Shown piece after piece: positions 34,046 to 45,410 of a stretch of 64,000 bases of DNA. The stretch lies in assembly GCF_003265705.1 (NCBI RefSeq), contig NW_020312848.1:58996801-59060800 (forward strand). Reading direction: 5' to 3'. Under the pieces are notes generated by a model that worked only from the letters and a program-made list of their open reading frames with translations, did not search any database and had not been told where the DNA came from. The translations under genes were made by a program, and so were the position numbers. Positions within the stretch are counted from its first letter, which is position 1. Each line of letters opens with the position of its first letter. This stretch comes from Callorhinus ursinus (lineage: Eukaryota > Chordata > Mammalia > Carnivora > Otariidae).

Positions 34046-34112
34046 CACTGTTCCCAAATCTGGCTGATCAGCAGAATCACCACTCGTGAAGCTTTCTAAG
34101 ATCCCCAGATGG
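34046..34112 (+). repeat. possible MER5-type hAT fragment
   Basis: CACTGTTCCCAAATCTGGCT, GATCAGCAGAATCACCACTC and GTGAAGCTTTCTAAGATCCC recall the left end of MER5/Charlie-type elements (CAGTGGTTCTCAAACTTGGC, AGAATCACCTGGGGAGCTTT). Short and diverged. Confidence 0.45.
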
Positions 34113-35514
34113 AGGATATGGGAATAGTTTCCCTTAGAGACTTAGGGTGGGGAGTGCATCATCTACCCACACTAAATATAGCCGTGTTAGTACCCCTTAA
34201 AATGTAGAAAGACCACAGAGCTTCCAAGTCCAAATTCCAGAATCCTCAGTCTGAAAAAGGATTTTCTGTGCTCATGAATGAGGTTTGCACCATCTCAGCA
34301 TATAAGTCCTTCCATTTGGCAGCAACCAAGACAGGTCATAGTCGCTTACTTTCCAGCTGTCTTTGGCCACAAGCCTGGAAGCACCAGATGATCTGAGAGC
34401 AGGGGGAGGGTCTTGGCCTTAGTGGTTTGTATAAACATGGTGTCATCATTCTTCTGGTCAGGAAGAAAGAGAAATGGACCATATTATATCATTAATCATC
34501 AGAATTGTACATACATGTGTATATTTGATAATAAATTCACATGCATCCAGAGTAATTCATTAGAAAGTATTTAATAACCAATATCATATTGGGTCTTTTT
34601 TCCAGCATCTTTCCTTATGATGTTTGCCTTGAACACATACCACTTTACAATCATTTATTTATTTAATGTGATGTTTCTTTGATCTATTTTATTAAATACT
34701 TTTTAATGCCTTAGTATCAGGAACATGAGTCACTTATTTGCTTACTACAACTTGTTGAATTAATGGAGCTAGAAATAGATCCTGAAATTTCAAATCCTCA
34801 AGACTCAGCTCTCCAGTTTGAAAGGCAATAAATAAATGAAAGACAGTGTCAATCTCAATTGTCAAACAATATCAGTATATTGGATTAGATTCAAATTCAT
34901 TGCAGTAAGCACTTACCATACACTGGGGAATTTTATTTCATTTTTAAGTGCCAACCCCTTTTAAGTGTTTTAAAATCAGTTTTATAACTGGCTTTGGGAG
35001 AAACAGTCACAACACTTGACTGTTTACTTGGCTCATTATCATGTTGTATTATTAGGATAAAGAAGTTTTAAAAGAAATTGACTTACGTTATTCCTTCCCA
35101 AATAGCACAGGATTTCTAATGTATTGATTCTGCATAACTGTGAGGAAAATAATAAAATTACCCTGATAAGTGGCCCAGCTTCCAGCACAGCAGCAGCATT
35201 TAGTGAATCAGACCTAATGCTAACCTTGTTCTCATTGAAATGCCCAAACCATTCCTCCATTCCTCCATGTTCTATTCAGTTCACTTCAGCAGGTTTCCTT
35301 TTTTTTTTTTTTAATGAAATGTGTCCTGTAAGTGACTGACCTTTCTAAGAGCCAGTGAAATTTATTTCTAAATAATAGTAGCAATATCTTTACCTTTCCA
35401 ATAATCTATTGATAGCATCTGATACAATTTCGAAGCCTGAGCATGGTGGCTTGGAAAGAATGGCTAATGTTGAAATGATGTCTGTTGTAGCAAATCTTTG
35501 CATTAGGATGAGCA
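34113..35514. other. unique sequence
   Basis: 1.4 kb with no recognised gene or repeat. A T-run at about 35299-35313 lies inside the 71-codon frame 35124-35339, which is not a gene. Confidence 0.45.
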
Positions 35515-35630
35515 AATAACTACTATTTATTGCTCACTTTCTATGTGTCAGACAAATGTAATAAATAATTCTAGCTGTTATAATAGTCCTGCAAGGCAAG
35601 GGTTATCCCTGTTAACTGTGCCATTTGATC
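35515..35630 (-). repeat. MIR fragment (antisense)
   Basis: CTATTTATTGCTCACTTTCT, ATGTGTCAGACAAATGTAAT and AGTCCTGCAAGGCAAGGGTT match the antisense MIR 3' half (GCTTACTATGTGCCAGGCAC, CCTATGAGGTAGGTA). Confidence 0.65.
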
Positions 35631-36074
35631 CTACTTGCTCTTCAGAAAGTCCTTTTTGACTATTTTGCATCCAGAAAAAGAAAACATACACAACCACATG
35701 TGCACCCACACCCCCCACACACACTCACATGCACCACTCATCCTGGTCTCTAAAAGTATTGAAATACATTGTATATATTCATTAAAGTTTCTGTGCAGAA
35801 TATAGATGGTTTCTGATGCATGTGTCACAGAAATTCTTCTTAAAATAAATCTAAGCAATGTTATCTCCAACACTTCTAGCTCTTTATTTTTCTAGCATCA
35901 GTCCCTCTGGCTTTGCTCTGTTCTGTCCACCCCTCCCCTGGCTGCTTCAGCTGTCTCTCCCTCGGTCCACTTTCATACCCTCCAAGATTTATTACGTTTT
36001 CACAAGGAGAGCAAGCCGTTCCTTGTCTTCTCCAATTGTTCTCTCCTTACATATACTTTTCCAATTCAACAAAG
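35631..36074. other. unique sequence with CA-rich tract
   Basis: A CA-rich tract lies at about 35689-35733. Pyrimidine-rich from 35880 to 36060. Frames of 80 codons (35631-35873 minus, 35858-36100 plus) have no domain. Confidence 0.45.
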
Positions 36075-36089
36075 GACTGGCAACTTTCT

Positions 36090-36471
36090 TTTTTTTTTAA
36101 ATAATTTTGTATTGTTATGTTAATCACCATACATTACATCATTAGTTTTTGATGTAGTGTTCCATGATTCATTGTTTGTGCATAACACCCAGTGCTCCAC
36201 GCAGAATGTGCCCTCTTTAATACCCATCACCAGGCTAACCCATCCCCCCACCCTCCTCCCCTCTAGAACCCTCAGTTTGTTTTTCAGAGTCCATCGTCTC
36301 TCATGGTTCATCTCCCCCTCCGACTTACTCCCCCTTCATTCTTCCCCTCCTGCTATCTTCTTCTTTTTTTTTCTTAACATATATTGCATTATTTGTTTCA
36401 GAAGTACAGATCCATGATTCATCAGTCTTGTACAATTCACAGTGCTCAGGAATTCTTAATCTCAGGAAACA
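36090..36471 (-). mobile_element. 5'-truncated L1 3' UTR (carnivore type)
   Basis: A reversed L1 3' UTR: T-run, GTTAATCACCATACATTACA, TCATTAGTTTTTGATGTAGT, CACCCAGTGCTCCACGCAG, a CCTCCTCCCCTCTAGAACCC stretch, TTGTTTTTCAGAGTCCATCG and, further 5', TATTGCATTATTTGTTTCAG with ATTCATCAGTCTTGTACAAT. Perfect 15-bp duplication GACTGGCAACTTTCT at 36075-36089 and 36472-36486 gives exact ends. It contains no coding region. The 86-codon frame at 36157-36417 is an artefact. Confidence 0.95.
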
Positions 36472-36595
36472 GACTGGCAACTTTCTGGCTTAGAAGATAG
36501 GGGAAGAAGGAGAGGATGAAAACTCTTATATTCTAAAATTCTTTGTCACATCGTCCTATCACAGATAAGAAAAATGAAGTTAAAAATGAGGTTCT

Positions 36596-36784
36596 GGGGC
36601 ACCTGGGTGGCTTAGTCAGTTAAGCATCTACCTTCGGCTCAGGTCATGATCCCAGAGTCCTGGGCTGGAACCCCATCTCAGGCTCTCTGCTCAGCAGGGA
36701 GCTTCCTTCTCCCTCTGCCTACTGCTCCCCCTGCTTGTGTGCTCTCTCTCTCTCTCTTTCAAATAAGTAAATAAAACCTTTTTT
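36596..36784 (+). mobile_element. carnivore SINE
   Basis: Head GGGGCACCTGGGTGGCTTAG, box B region GGGCTGGAACCCCATCTCAG, body CTGCTCAGCAGGGAGCTTCC, CT repeat and CAAATAAGTAAATAAAACC tail. Duplication AAAAATGAGGTTCT (36582-36595) and AAAAATGAAGTTCT (36785-36798) with one difference. Confidence 0.95.
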
Positions 36785-36798
36785 AAAAATGAAGTTCT

Positions 36799-37533
36799 GA
36801 TAAGTGAGGTGGCTTGTTCAGCTGCTTAAGTAGTTAAAATACTACTAAATATTTGTTAAAATGCTACTAAGTATTTTAGTCGTAATACTAAGTAGTATTT
36901 TAATAAGAATTTGAATAAAGTAGCTAGATATTTTTTAAATTATGCTTTTTTCCCCCACTATGTAACACCATCTTATTGTGGTAGAAATTATATCTAAATC
37001 AGTGAGCTTTAAAAGCCAAAGAGAGTTGTGTTATATACAGGATGTATCTTTTATTTGAAACTCCTATTGATTCTCAAAAATCCATCTGTCCCTTTTATTT
37101 TATCTTTCTTTTTAAGCTATTGTTGCATTGCTCATCTAAGCATCTAATTTGCAAAGAAGCTTGGAAGTTTTTTTCTCAGCCAATCTGCCCTCTGAATGAT
37201 AGATGTTATTGAACACAGCCAACCCTTATCCATTTATGATGGATGCCTGCATTTTTGGCAATTATAATCTTCTTAAAAAAGGTGTCACTTTATAGGACCT
37301 TCCCGGTCATATATGTGTAGTTGGAATAAACCACCACACTAACCAGTTAATGTGAGAAACTGACAGAGAACGGACAAAGAGGTGATGATCACATGACTCC
37401 TGAGAAAGCAGATATTACTGTCTACTCCATGATCAATTTGAATTATAAGTATGACAAGTAAAAAGATTAGAATTTATATGGAAATGTTTATTCCTTTCAG
37501 AACTGGCTACTCCCCCAAAAGATAGGGTTTTGG
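36799..37533. other. AT-rich unique sequence
   Basis: Contains a short palindromic stretch around TACTAAATATTTGTT / ACTAAGTATTTTAG (about 36841-36902) made of related ACTA-A-GTATT units; otherwise nothing. Confidence 0.4.
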
Positions 37534-37647
37534 TTTTTTTAAGATTTTATTTTTTAAGTAATCTCTACACCCAACATGGGGTTCAAACTCACAACCCCAA
37601 GATCAAGAGTTGCATGCTCTACCGACTGAGCCAGCCAGGCACACCCC
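37534..37647 (-). mobile_element. short-type carnivore SINE
   Basis: Reversed short form: TTTTTTTAAGATTTTATTTT, AAGTAATCTCTACACCCAAC, ATGGGGTTCAAACTCACAAC, AAGATCAAGAGTTGCATGCT and an end GAGCCAGCCAGGCACACCCC. No CT-rich body. I could not find a convincing target duplication. It is the last SINE before the insertion-free interval. Confidence 0.9.
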
Positions 37648-40600
37648 AAAAAAGTTAAGTTCTAATTGGGGCAGAAGTATATTGTGGAAAATCAATTTTG
37701 CAAAAGGGATAATGTTCTATGTTAAGGCAAATTATACTAGGTTATGAGCAGTAGGAAATAAGAAAGCAGGAAAACTACAGCTGGGAGGATTAGCAGGAAT
37801 TCTAAGGAATGGTTCATACTTGGATTCCATTATATAATATAGGTACAACCTTATCTCATACACAATTGGGAGTGAAGATGCAATTTAATTTAGATGTATG
37901 CATTAATATTTTTCTTTATAATGGAATTATAAAAAATAGGATCATCATTAACAAATCTTACTTGTTTTATCCCAAAGTGAAATTTATCCAAGGAAACATT
38001 TTAAAATTTGTTACCATTCACAAGATTCTGGAAACAATTTCATGAAGGATTAAAATCAACCTAAAGTTAGCAGTGGTCTCTTGACCTTAGCTTTGCAATT
38101 GGTTAGGCTTTAAAAAAACAAAACAAAACAAAACAAAAACCTATGAATCATGGCTCCACCTGCAAACATCAATTCAACAAGACCAGGATTAGATTCTCAT
38201 GACAGATTTTGCTCTTCTGCATTTCTGTCCTTGAAAAGAATTACACGTGTGCCCACAAAAAAAGCCAGTCTCAATGACCTTTACTCCTTCCTTAATTCCC
38301 CAGTGACTGAAAAAGCTAATCCACTAAACAAAGTAGAAGTTCAAAAAATCACCTGGTTGTCTTGGGAAGTCAAGTGATAAGAGATGATAAGAGCAACTGG
38401 GTCTAAGTCTGCTGAGAATTGCATCAGTTACCTTGGAAATAAGAACTTGCCTGAATAGAAAAAAAATTGAGGTAACTCCTACTTAGAGAAAGCCTCCTAA
38501 CATACTCAAAACTAGTAGTCTTTTCATGGCTTTCAACCTATTTTAGAGATCTTTTCATATTTGTATAAACTTACTCCCTCTTTTCCTCCCATGTATATCC
38601 CAGCAAACATTGTCATAGGTATAAACTAAGTATTTAGATTCTAATCCCAGACACATCTTTGAAAGGAAAAATGACTTACAAGAGTAACTTGATTCATGCT
38701 GGCCTTATATGCAGAATTTACTTCTACTTCCCACCCATCCGTCTCTGCATTTCTATGTGCCTACTTCTGCAGTAGTTAGGCACTGAGAACGAGTACAATC
38801 AAGTAACAAGGCAGATGTCCATTTTCCTAATCTATCTTCATTGAAGTTAAGCCAGATCCCATAGAAAAAAGTGGAGAGCCTCAACTAATATAAGATTATT
38901 GACACATTTGACTATTCAACTTTGTCTTACAGGGGTTACCTAAATAACAAAATGGGGAGTAAATACCTGTAGAAAGATTTTAATTATGTAAATACATGAG
39001 TAAACATCCTTTCCTGATTCCATAAAGCTTTAATCTTGAATATAAACTATTTACCAAGTCAGTAGTGAAAGTTGTTAAGGGAAAGAATCAGAACAATTCC
39101 TATGACAAATTAACCTTTTAGACAGAAATACCTTTTTGTTTTTAATTTTTCTCATGGATCTGATTGAAATTTCGGGTATAATCTGTGTAGAGTCTCTTTG
39201 TACCTGTAGTTTGAAAATAATAGATCAACAACCAGCATAGGATTGATCCACTATGAAATGAAATGTAGGGTTTAGCAAGCATGACTTTGAAAACAAGATA
39301 GAAGTGATTGGTGTTAAAGTGGTTTAAAAAAAATACTGAGTTACAGAAAAATTTCATCCTGAAAATAAATGAAGAACACGTTCTAACCTCTCATTCAGGA
39401 ACTATTCTTACAAAAAAAAAAAAAAAACCCAAAAAACAATAAACCAAATTTGAAATAAATCATTCTTAGATAGCAAGGTGTTAGAGCTCATGGATTGTGG
39501 AATTCAGAATCCAGGGTTAGTTTCTTGACTCTGAGTTGACCACATACCAAGAAATATACTTGAACAAAGGGGAAAAATCATAGTCTACAAGGAGAGATTG
39601 CTCAAGAAATGTAAATGAAAACATGCAAAGCTAAAAATATATAATAGCTTATTTGCAATAAATGTAAATGTTTGATTTTCCTCCCAATATTTTGACAAGA
39701 TAAATATCAAATAGTGATCATCTCACCTCTGTCTCTTCCTCCCAGTGGTGTGCCCAACAATTCAGGAAAGTAATGATCTTCTCTATTTTGAAAATCATCA
39801 AGTTTATTAGTAGGTTTCAGTACTTCTGACCGAACACAGTTCTAGCACTGTCAATGCAACAGTGTACGTGGGTTGAAAAGGAGAAGACAGGTGGAATAAA
39901 GACATCCACAGTAATACTCTTCTCTGTTTGAATTTTGGAGAAGGGATCTATATAAGCCATTTGAGAGAAATCATGTCATGTGAAATTTTCAAAGTGATTC
40001 ATATCCATTATATTACAGGGTCCTCTTACCCACCCTCTGATTTAAGAGGAAGAAGGTCTGTCTATTTCTGTTTTTGAAATTAGAATTCCAAAACTCAAAA
40101 TATTTACGTGATTTTTCTCCACATCAATGACTATTAAGTCAGAGATACAAAACTAGAATCCACCAGAACTTCTGACCGTAAGTTGATGGCCTTTTCTTTT
40201 AAATTTTTCTGCTTCCTGGAAAACATCTCCTCTCACAAATTCATCCAAATTGTGAGTTGGAGAGTTGTGTTAATAAACTCTTGGACAACAAATAATTCAC
40301 TGAGTGCTCAAAAAGTAATTGTCTATGTGGCTAGGAATGCAATTCAGATTTTAAGTTATATTTACCATATAAGTAAAATTATCCATTTTATACACTAGTA
40401 TCTGGTATAATATGTATTTCAGGCTATCTATAATATACTACTCTTAAGTACAATTATCATGTTTTAAAAATTGTTTGCACTTTCAGTTATGGATTCTTAG
40501 TCAATATAAAATAATATTTATATTTTTCCATTTATATCCTCATTCTTCCCGTGAAATCTAGATTTTGTTATCAAAATCTGAAATGGTAACAACCATCTTA

Positions 40601-41504
40601 TAATCAATGTACTTCAGCAATTATAAACTGTAAGCACTGACACTAGTATCAAAACAATTAATTGAAAATAAAGTACATACTATATGTGGAGTTACGAGAA
40701 ATTCATCTGAGTGCCTAGTAGTTACTTATATTTAAGTCTTCATTCTGTTAAATTAAAATGAGTCTTAAAATGTCAGTGATAGAGAGGCAAATTGTGAATG
40801 AATCAAATTTAGCCAGCCTAAGAGTTACTTGGCCAAAATCCCTTGGGCTTGCGTCATGAACTTCAGTAAGAGCTCAGTGACTGAAATAATTCTCCATTCT
40901 ACTCTGATGTTATCTGAAGAAGTTCTGCCTCTGATTTCCCTTTCTAGGAAAATGGATTTTTGTGGGTCATGTTGCCCCTGAGCCTCCATTTTCTTCTCAG
41001 TTCTTAGTGCAAAAGAATTTTTCCTTCCCCTATTGCTCTGGCAAAATGGCAAGCGGAGACTCGGGGATATGCTTGTTGCAGTCCTGTAGAAGCTATTAGA
41101 ACTCAGTTGCCTCTGCTTTTTTTCTCTGTTGTTGCTATTAAAGGGTCCAGTACATCCAGGGGTGATATGGCTTTCACAGGCAGCCAGAGGATGTGGATAA
41201 ATTATTCACTCATCTTAAAAAAGTACTTTACTTAAAATAACTCTAGGCAGCTAAGAATTATGCTATTCTTCTGTTTAATTTTGAGTGCAAAAAGACTAAC
41301 AGGTGCTTCCTGAATGCTCTTTGTATTGTCAGTGGTATAGAATGTCACCACATGATTGATGCTACATTAATACCGACTTGAGACTTGAGTAATATATTAA
41401 GAATGTGACGCAGTCTGCTTTGTTCACCTTTATGTGTCCTAGAGATTTTTAGATACAGCCTTTTTTCCAGGATGGAGAGAAAAAACAGTATTTCAGACAG
41501 AGCT
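37648..41504. other. 3.9 kb without young insertions
   Basis: No transposon of any age recognised apart from simple runs: (AAAAC)n at 38112-38140 and A16 at 39412-39427. No gene: the 60- to 80-codon frames here have no domain. The left part of a 15.5-kb interval lacking young retrotransposons. Confidence 0.45.
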
Positions 41505-41660
41505 TTGGCCTCAGACTCTGTCACAAACAAGTTGTGTGACAGTGACTAAGAGATCTGAACTCTTGGGGACTCAGTTTCCACATTTGTGTATTGAAGCAGT
41601 TGTTCCGACTATATGACCTTATAGCATTTTGTAGTTTCCTCAAATCTGTAAAGAAAAGAA
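41505..41660 (+). repeat. MIR fragment (sense)
   Basis: CCTCAGACTCTGTCACAAAC, AAGTTGTGTGACAGTGACTA and GGGGACTCAGTTTCCACATT follow the MIR core (…GCCACTTACTAGCTGTGTGACC…, …CTCAGTTTCCTCATC). Diverged. Confidence 0.7.
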
Positions 41661-42149
41661 TGTTTCTCTAGCTAGCAACTGGGTGCTCCAGGGAATTGCC
41701 TGAAAGAAGTGACTGGTAGGATTTCCAACAGAGCACGCATTTACCTGGGTAATCAAGACCCACTTCAGGAACCACAGGAGGAGTCTGGAGACTCATTCAG
41801 AACAGCCAAGCTTTCACTTTTGTTGAAGTCTGCCTCACTTGTGACTTCTTCATAGTCTGCCTTATATTGTGTCAGAATGAAACTGACCCAAATCACAGTG
41901 TTGGGTAGAGGAGAAGGAATGGAGGGAGGAGGTAGATAATGCTATTTATGACTAGATGAACTAATTAAATGGTGTCCTCAGTTTCTATGTGGGTTGAATT
42001 AGGAGAATCTGAAAGCTCTGAGTCCTCCAAAATTGCTTCCCTTCCAGCCTGCCTTTCTCCTCTTGGTCAGCCCATATTCCTCAAAGAGAGTGATTCCCGC
42101 CCCCGCAATCAAACAAGGGAGGTCTTGCCTCCATAAAGTTCTTAGCATG
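41661..42149. other. unique sequence, somewhat GC-richer
   Basis: No gene recognised. Contains GATTCCCGCCCCCGCAATC (42091-42109), a GC-box-like, CpG-retaining word. Confidence 0.4.
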
Positions 42150-42213
42150 AAAGGAAGGTTCCACAACAGTACCTTAGCAGTACATGCTCATTAAATATTT
42201 GTTGAATGAATGA
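42150..42213 (+). repeat. L2 3' terminus
   Basis: ACCTTAGCAGTACATGCTCA, TTAAATATTTGTTGAATGAA and TGAATTATAAAG reproduce the end of L2 (AGCACATAGTAGGTGCTCAATAAATATTTG…). Confidence 0.75.
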
Positions 42214-42959
42214 ATTATAAAGAAAGAATGGGGCTCTTGGAGCTTTGCCTTAGGAAGGAAGCAGAGCCTGATGCAGGTGCTCTGGTAGAGAAGTTACACC
42301 GCGGTGAGTGGGAGAAGAAGAAGGGGATTGTATCCGTGCAAGTTCCATGGCTATGTGTTGTTATTGAAGATTAAAAAGGTGGCACCAGAAAAGCTGGCAA
42401 GGGAGGTGCTGAGCACTGGACTGGAGCATAAGCAAGGGACACACCTTGGAGGACTGACCAAAATGGGCACTGAGCTCATTGACCATATGGCAACACTTTC
42501 TTTCCATGACCATTTCTGTTAGATGTGGCGTTTTTATGTCATCTTTTTACTAGATTTTGGATTCAAAAGAAGCACTCATTTGTAGGAACTGAATTTTAAC
42601 AAGGTTGGTATCTCAGAAAAAACTGACCCGACATCCATTAAGAGGTCAAAAGGCAGAGAAACAAGGGCTGGTCCTTTTGAAGTGAAGGCAGAAGCAGCAC
42701 ATTGGCTTTAGACGTGGACATTCAGAAGTGAAGGCATCTCCGAACTGTATTGTGATTGGGCAATGTTGGAAATTAGAAAGCATGCCATTTTAAAGGGGAC
42801 TTCTATCCTGGAATCTGATTTAATAAAACATTCCTTTCACTTCTATAGATCAGTCACGATTTGCAGACATTAGCCATTTTCTGTGGAGGGCACAGTGAAA
42901 TGTAGAGAAAAGTTAAATGGAAAGAGGAAGTAGGAGAAAGCAGAGAGATGGAGAAAAGA
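42214..42959. other. unique sequence
   Basis: No gene recognised. A 72-codon frame (42304-42522) begins with an Arg-rich stretch but shows no family resemblance. Confidence 0.4.
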
Positions 42960-43760
42960 GTCATTTTCTCCAAGTATAATGGCACACTCCCGCCGAGGCT
43001 TCAGTCTTTGCACGCTCGGTGTTTGTGTGTTGATTAACAGAGTTATAGTATATCTGTTATTACTTAACTGACATGTTGCTGGAAATTATAGTTAGAGCAC
43101 TGTAGTGGGTTACAGATACAAATAACATTTAAAATAATTTCTTTCCTTTATACCTAGAGGAATTGTGAACTCAACAGCAGGCTTTCCCTTGACTCTAAAA
43201 GCATCCATCCTGCTAACTGAGTAAAATAGCTGTTTTTCGGTTCATGCTGAGTTTTAAATGTAATGTGTTATAAGGTGTTTATTCTCTCACCGATTAGCTC
43301 CCATTATCATTAATTGGAGTTGCCTGAACAAGTACTCCATGAAGGAGTGAAAATATCATCTTCTCAGGCTGCTTTTGGGGGAAATATTTTCTTTCGGAGA
43401 GCATTCTTTTCTTAACCTCGGCTCTCGTGAAGTGTCACATCATTTGTTGTACTGTCGGGGTTGGGGGGAGGAGGGGGACTTCCTATAGTATTGGCAACAC
43501 AAAATGAAGCTAGCCATATCAAAAACAATTATAATAAAGGGCGTAAAGACAATAATGGATCGTCGGGAGGAATAGATCAAAGCATGGATAATGTAGCAAT
43601 CTCGCCTGAGTGCAGACCCAATCTCTACATAGCTGGAGTTAGAAGCTGCCCCTGCAGTGGGAAGTTAGGTTCACGAGGCACCCCCCACAAGCAGCACACC
43701 CCCTCCCACCCCCACCCCCAGTTCTGCTTGTCCTATTGCCTTTTGGTGGGGAGGGATTAA
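42960..43760. promoter_or_regulatory. candidate developmental enhancer block
   Basis: Transposon-free unique sequence with clustered developmental-type motifs and retained CpGs. Seen: GTTGATTAACAGAG near 43029 (HNF1/homeodomain half-site), TGTTTAT at 43276-43282 (forkhead-like), CGATTAG at 43291 and CATTAATTGG at 43308 (homeodomain types), AATTATAATAAAGGGCG at 43528 (HOX/CDX-like) and ACAATAATGG at 43550 (SOX-like), with CpGs at TCGTCGGG, CTCGCCTG and TCACGAGG. The 99-codon frame 43461-43760 begins at TTG and has no domain. Regulatory function is inference; conservation was not tested. Confidence 0.35.
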
Positions 43761-44944
43761 CACTGGAGTTAATTTTCTCTTTTTTTAAAATTTAAATACC
43801 TCTTAAAAGCAAAGTATATTGCCAAGATGATTTAGTGAGACATACAGTGAAGAGGATTATTATTCCCACGTTATAAATGGGGGGGGGAAATGAGGCAACA
43901 CGAGATTCCATGACATGCTGACTAGAGATTATTATCTCTTAGCCCAGTGATCAGAATAAAATGGTTAGAATTGCCCTGTCCATTTCATATTTTATTTAAT
44001 ACAGGGAGCCCCACAACCTGTGGCTGAACTAAAGACACAGAATTAATAACATTCAGTTGGTCAAATCTCATTGTGCTCTGACGTACCTGCAGAGTTTCCA
44101 AATGGTACTTGACTGTACTTGATTCCATTTTATGTTAAGAAACAGGAAATGGTTTTGCAACCAAGCACTTTGTAGTCAACCACAGGAAGCTCGTGCTGTT
44201 TGTATTCACACATGCTCTTCAAGGCCTCCAGGGAGCCCTTTGGAGATAAAACATGGCTTAACTCCCTGCCTCTAGAGTAAGAACAATTTACCTTGAGGTT
44301 TGTGGAATCTTCCTATCAGTTTGAAGGAGAACAAATTTTGAGGAAAGAGACAAAGTAATATGTCACCTTCATATGGACTTTCCCGGTCAAATAAACACAT
44401 GAATGGAGTTGGAAAAGCAACCTTTGCATTGCAGTTCTCAAATGGAAGTGCGTCATTTGAAAAGATTAAATTGGGGTGCTCTGATCAGCCCAGGGCCAGC
44501 CCTGAGGGGAGGATTGTGTTATGTTGGAAGCCAAAGAGGAGCAAAGACTAAAGAGAATTCGCAATTATTTATTGTAGAGAACTGAAGATTGAAAAATGCC
44601 AATCAGCATTTAAGTACAATGAAAGCTTGTAAGTTTCTTTTCTATTCATTCAGAATTTTTAACAAACTTGCAGGAATCTAATCAAGTTCTTCTTCATACT
44701 ATTTTCAAAAGATAGACTCTAGGAAAGAAAGGGAACAGAATTGTTACTTGGAATATTTGAACAACTTAAGAAAAAATGATGCCCACTGTCTGTAAGCATA
44801 TAAACATTTCTGCTAAATTACTACGCAGTTATAAATCATTCTTATCAATTAAAAGCAGGTCCCTGAGAGCCCCTACTAGTGAAAACACTCCACACACGGG
44901 CACATAGATCCCGCGTTTCCATTATTTGTTCGTAGGTGTTTAAC
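43761..44944. other. unique sequence
   Basis: No gene or transposon recognised. Includes a G-run at about 43879-43887. The stretch 44340-44560 is richer in CpG and carries a CATATG E-box; the two overlapping frames at 44360-44585 have no known domain. Confidence 0.4.
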
Positions 44945-45020
44945 TCATTCATTGTTCAGTAGTCATTATGCACTGTGCCAGGCACTGTGCTAGGTATTGG
45001 AGATATGAAGTTGAATCATG
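44945..45020 (-). repeat. L2/MIR-type 3' fragment
   Basis: CTCATTCATTGTTCAGTAGT, CATTATGCACTGTGCCAGGC and ACTGTGCTAGGTATTGGAGA match the antisense L2 terminus (TTCATTCAACAAATATTTATTGAGC, TGTGCCAGGCACTGTGCTAGG). Confidence 0.75.
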
Positions 45021-45279
45021 CAAGGTGTGTGGAGAAAATTTGTCACTGGATAGAACTTATCAGATTTTCTCAGCATACAGAAGGACATGCTATCACATTT
45101 GTTTTATTGGAAGTCAGCTTTCTTTCACACTTAAAAAACGTGTAAAAGACACATGATTCCTCATTAGTGAAGCCGTGAAATCCAGATTTTTAGAGGTATT
45201 CTTGCCTTTCCTCCTATCACACTGTTTCTCCACTGAACAGGATAGTGGTGGATTCTGGCCATTGTGTATAATCTGTGTA

Positions 45280-45410
45280 TCCATCATTCATCCATCTTAT
45301 ATTCATGGGATGTTTATTATGAGCCAGGCACTCACTGTGCTCAGGTCCTGAAAGAAATGAAGATGAACGAGAGAAAAGCCTTGCCCTCAAGTAGCCTCTC
45401 GAATTGTAAC
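45280..45410 (-). repeat. L2 3' fragment, second copy
   Basis: TCATTCATCCATCTTATATT, TTATTATGAGCCAGGCACTC and GAAAAGCCTTGCCCTCAAGT match the antisense L2 terminus again (…GAGCCAGGCACTG…, …CCCTGCCCTCAAGGAGC…). Since both fragments hold the 3' tip, they are separate insertions. Confidence 0.75.

Noticed and set aside
37534..37660. CCCCAAAA words on both sides of the short SINE considered as its target duplication
   Set aside because: The left copy is separated from the T-run by unrelated bases, so it does not sit at the junction.
39361..39440. A16 run considered as the tail of a processed pseudogene
   Set aside because: The upstream sequence shows no mRNA similarity, no AATAAA at a suitable spacing and no target duplication.
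43461..43760. 99-codon frame beginning with a glycine run
   Set aside because: Starts at TTG, has no recognisable family, and ends in a low-complexity His/Pro stretch from C-rich DNA.
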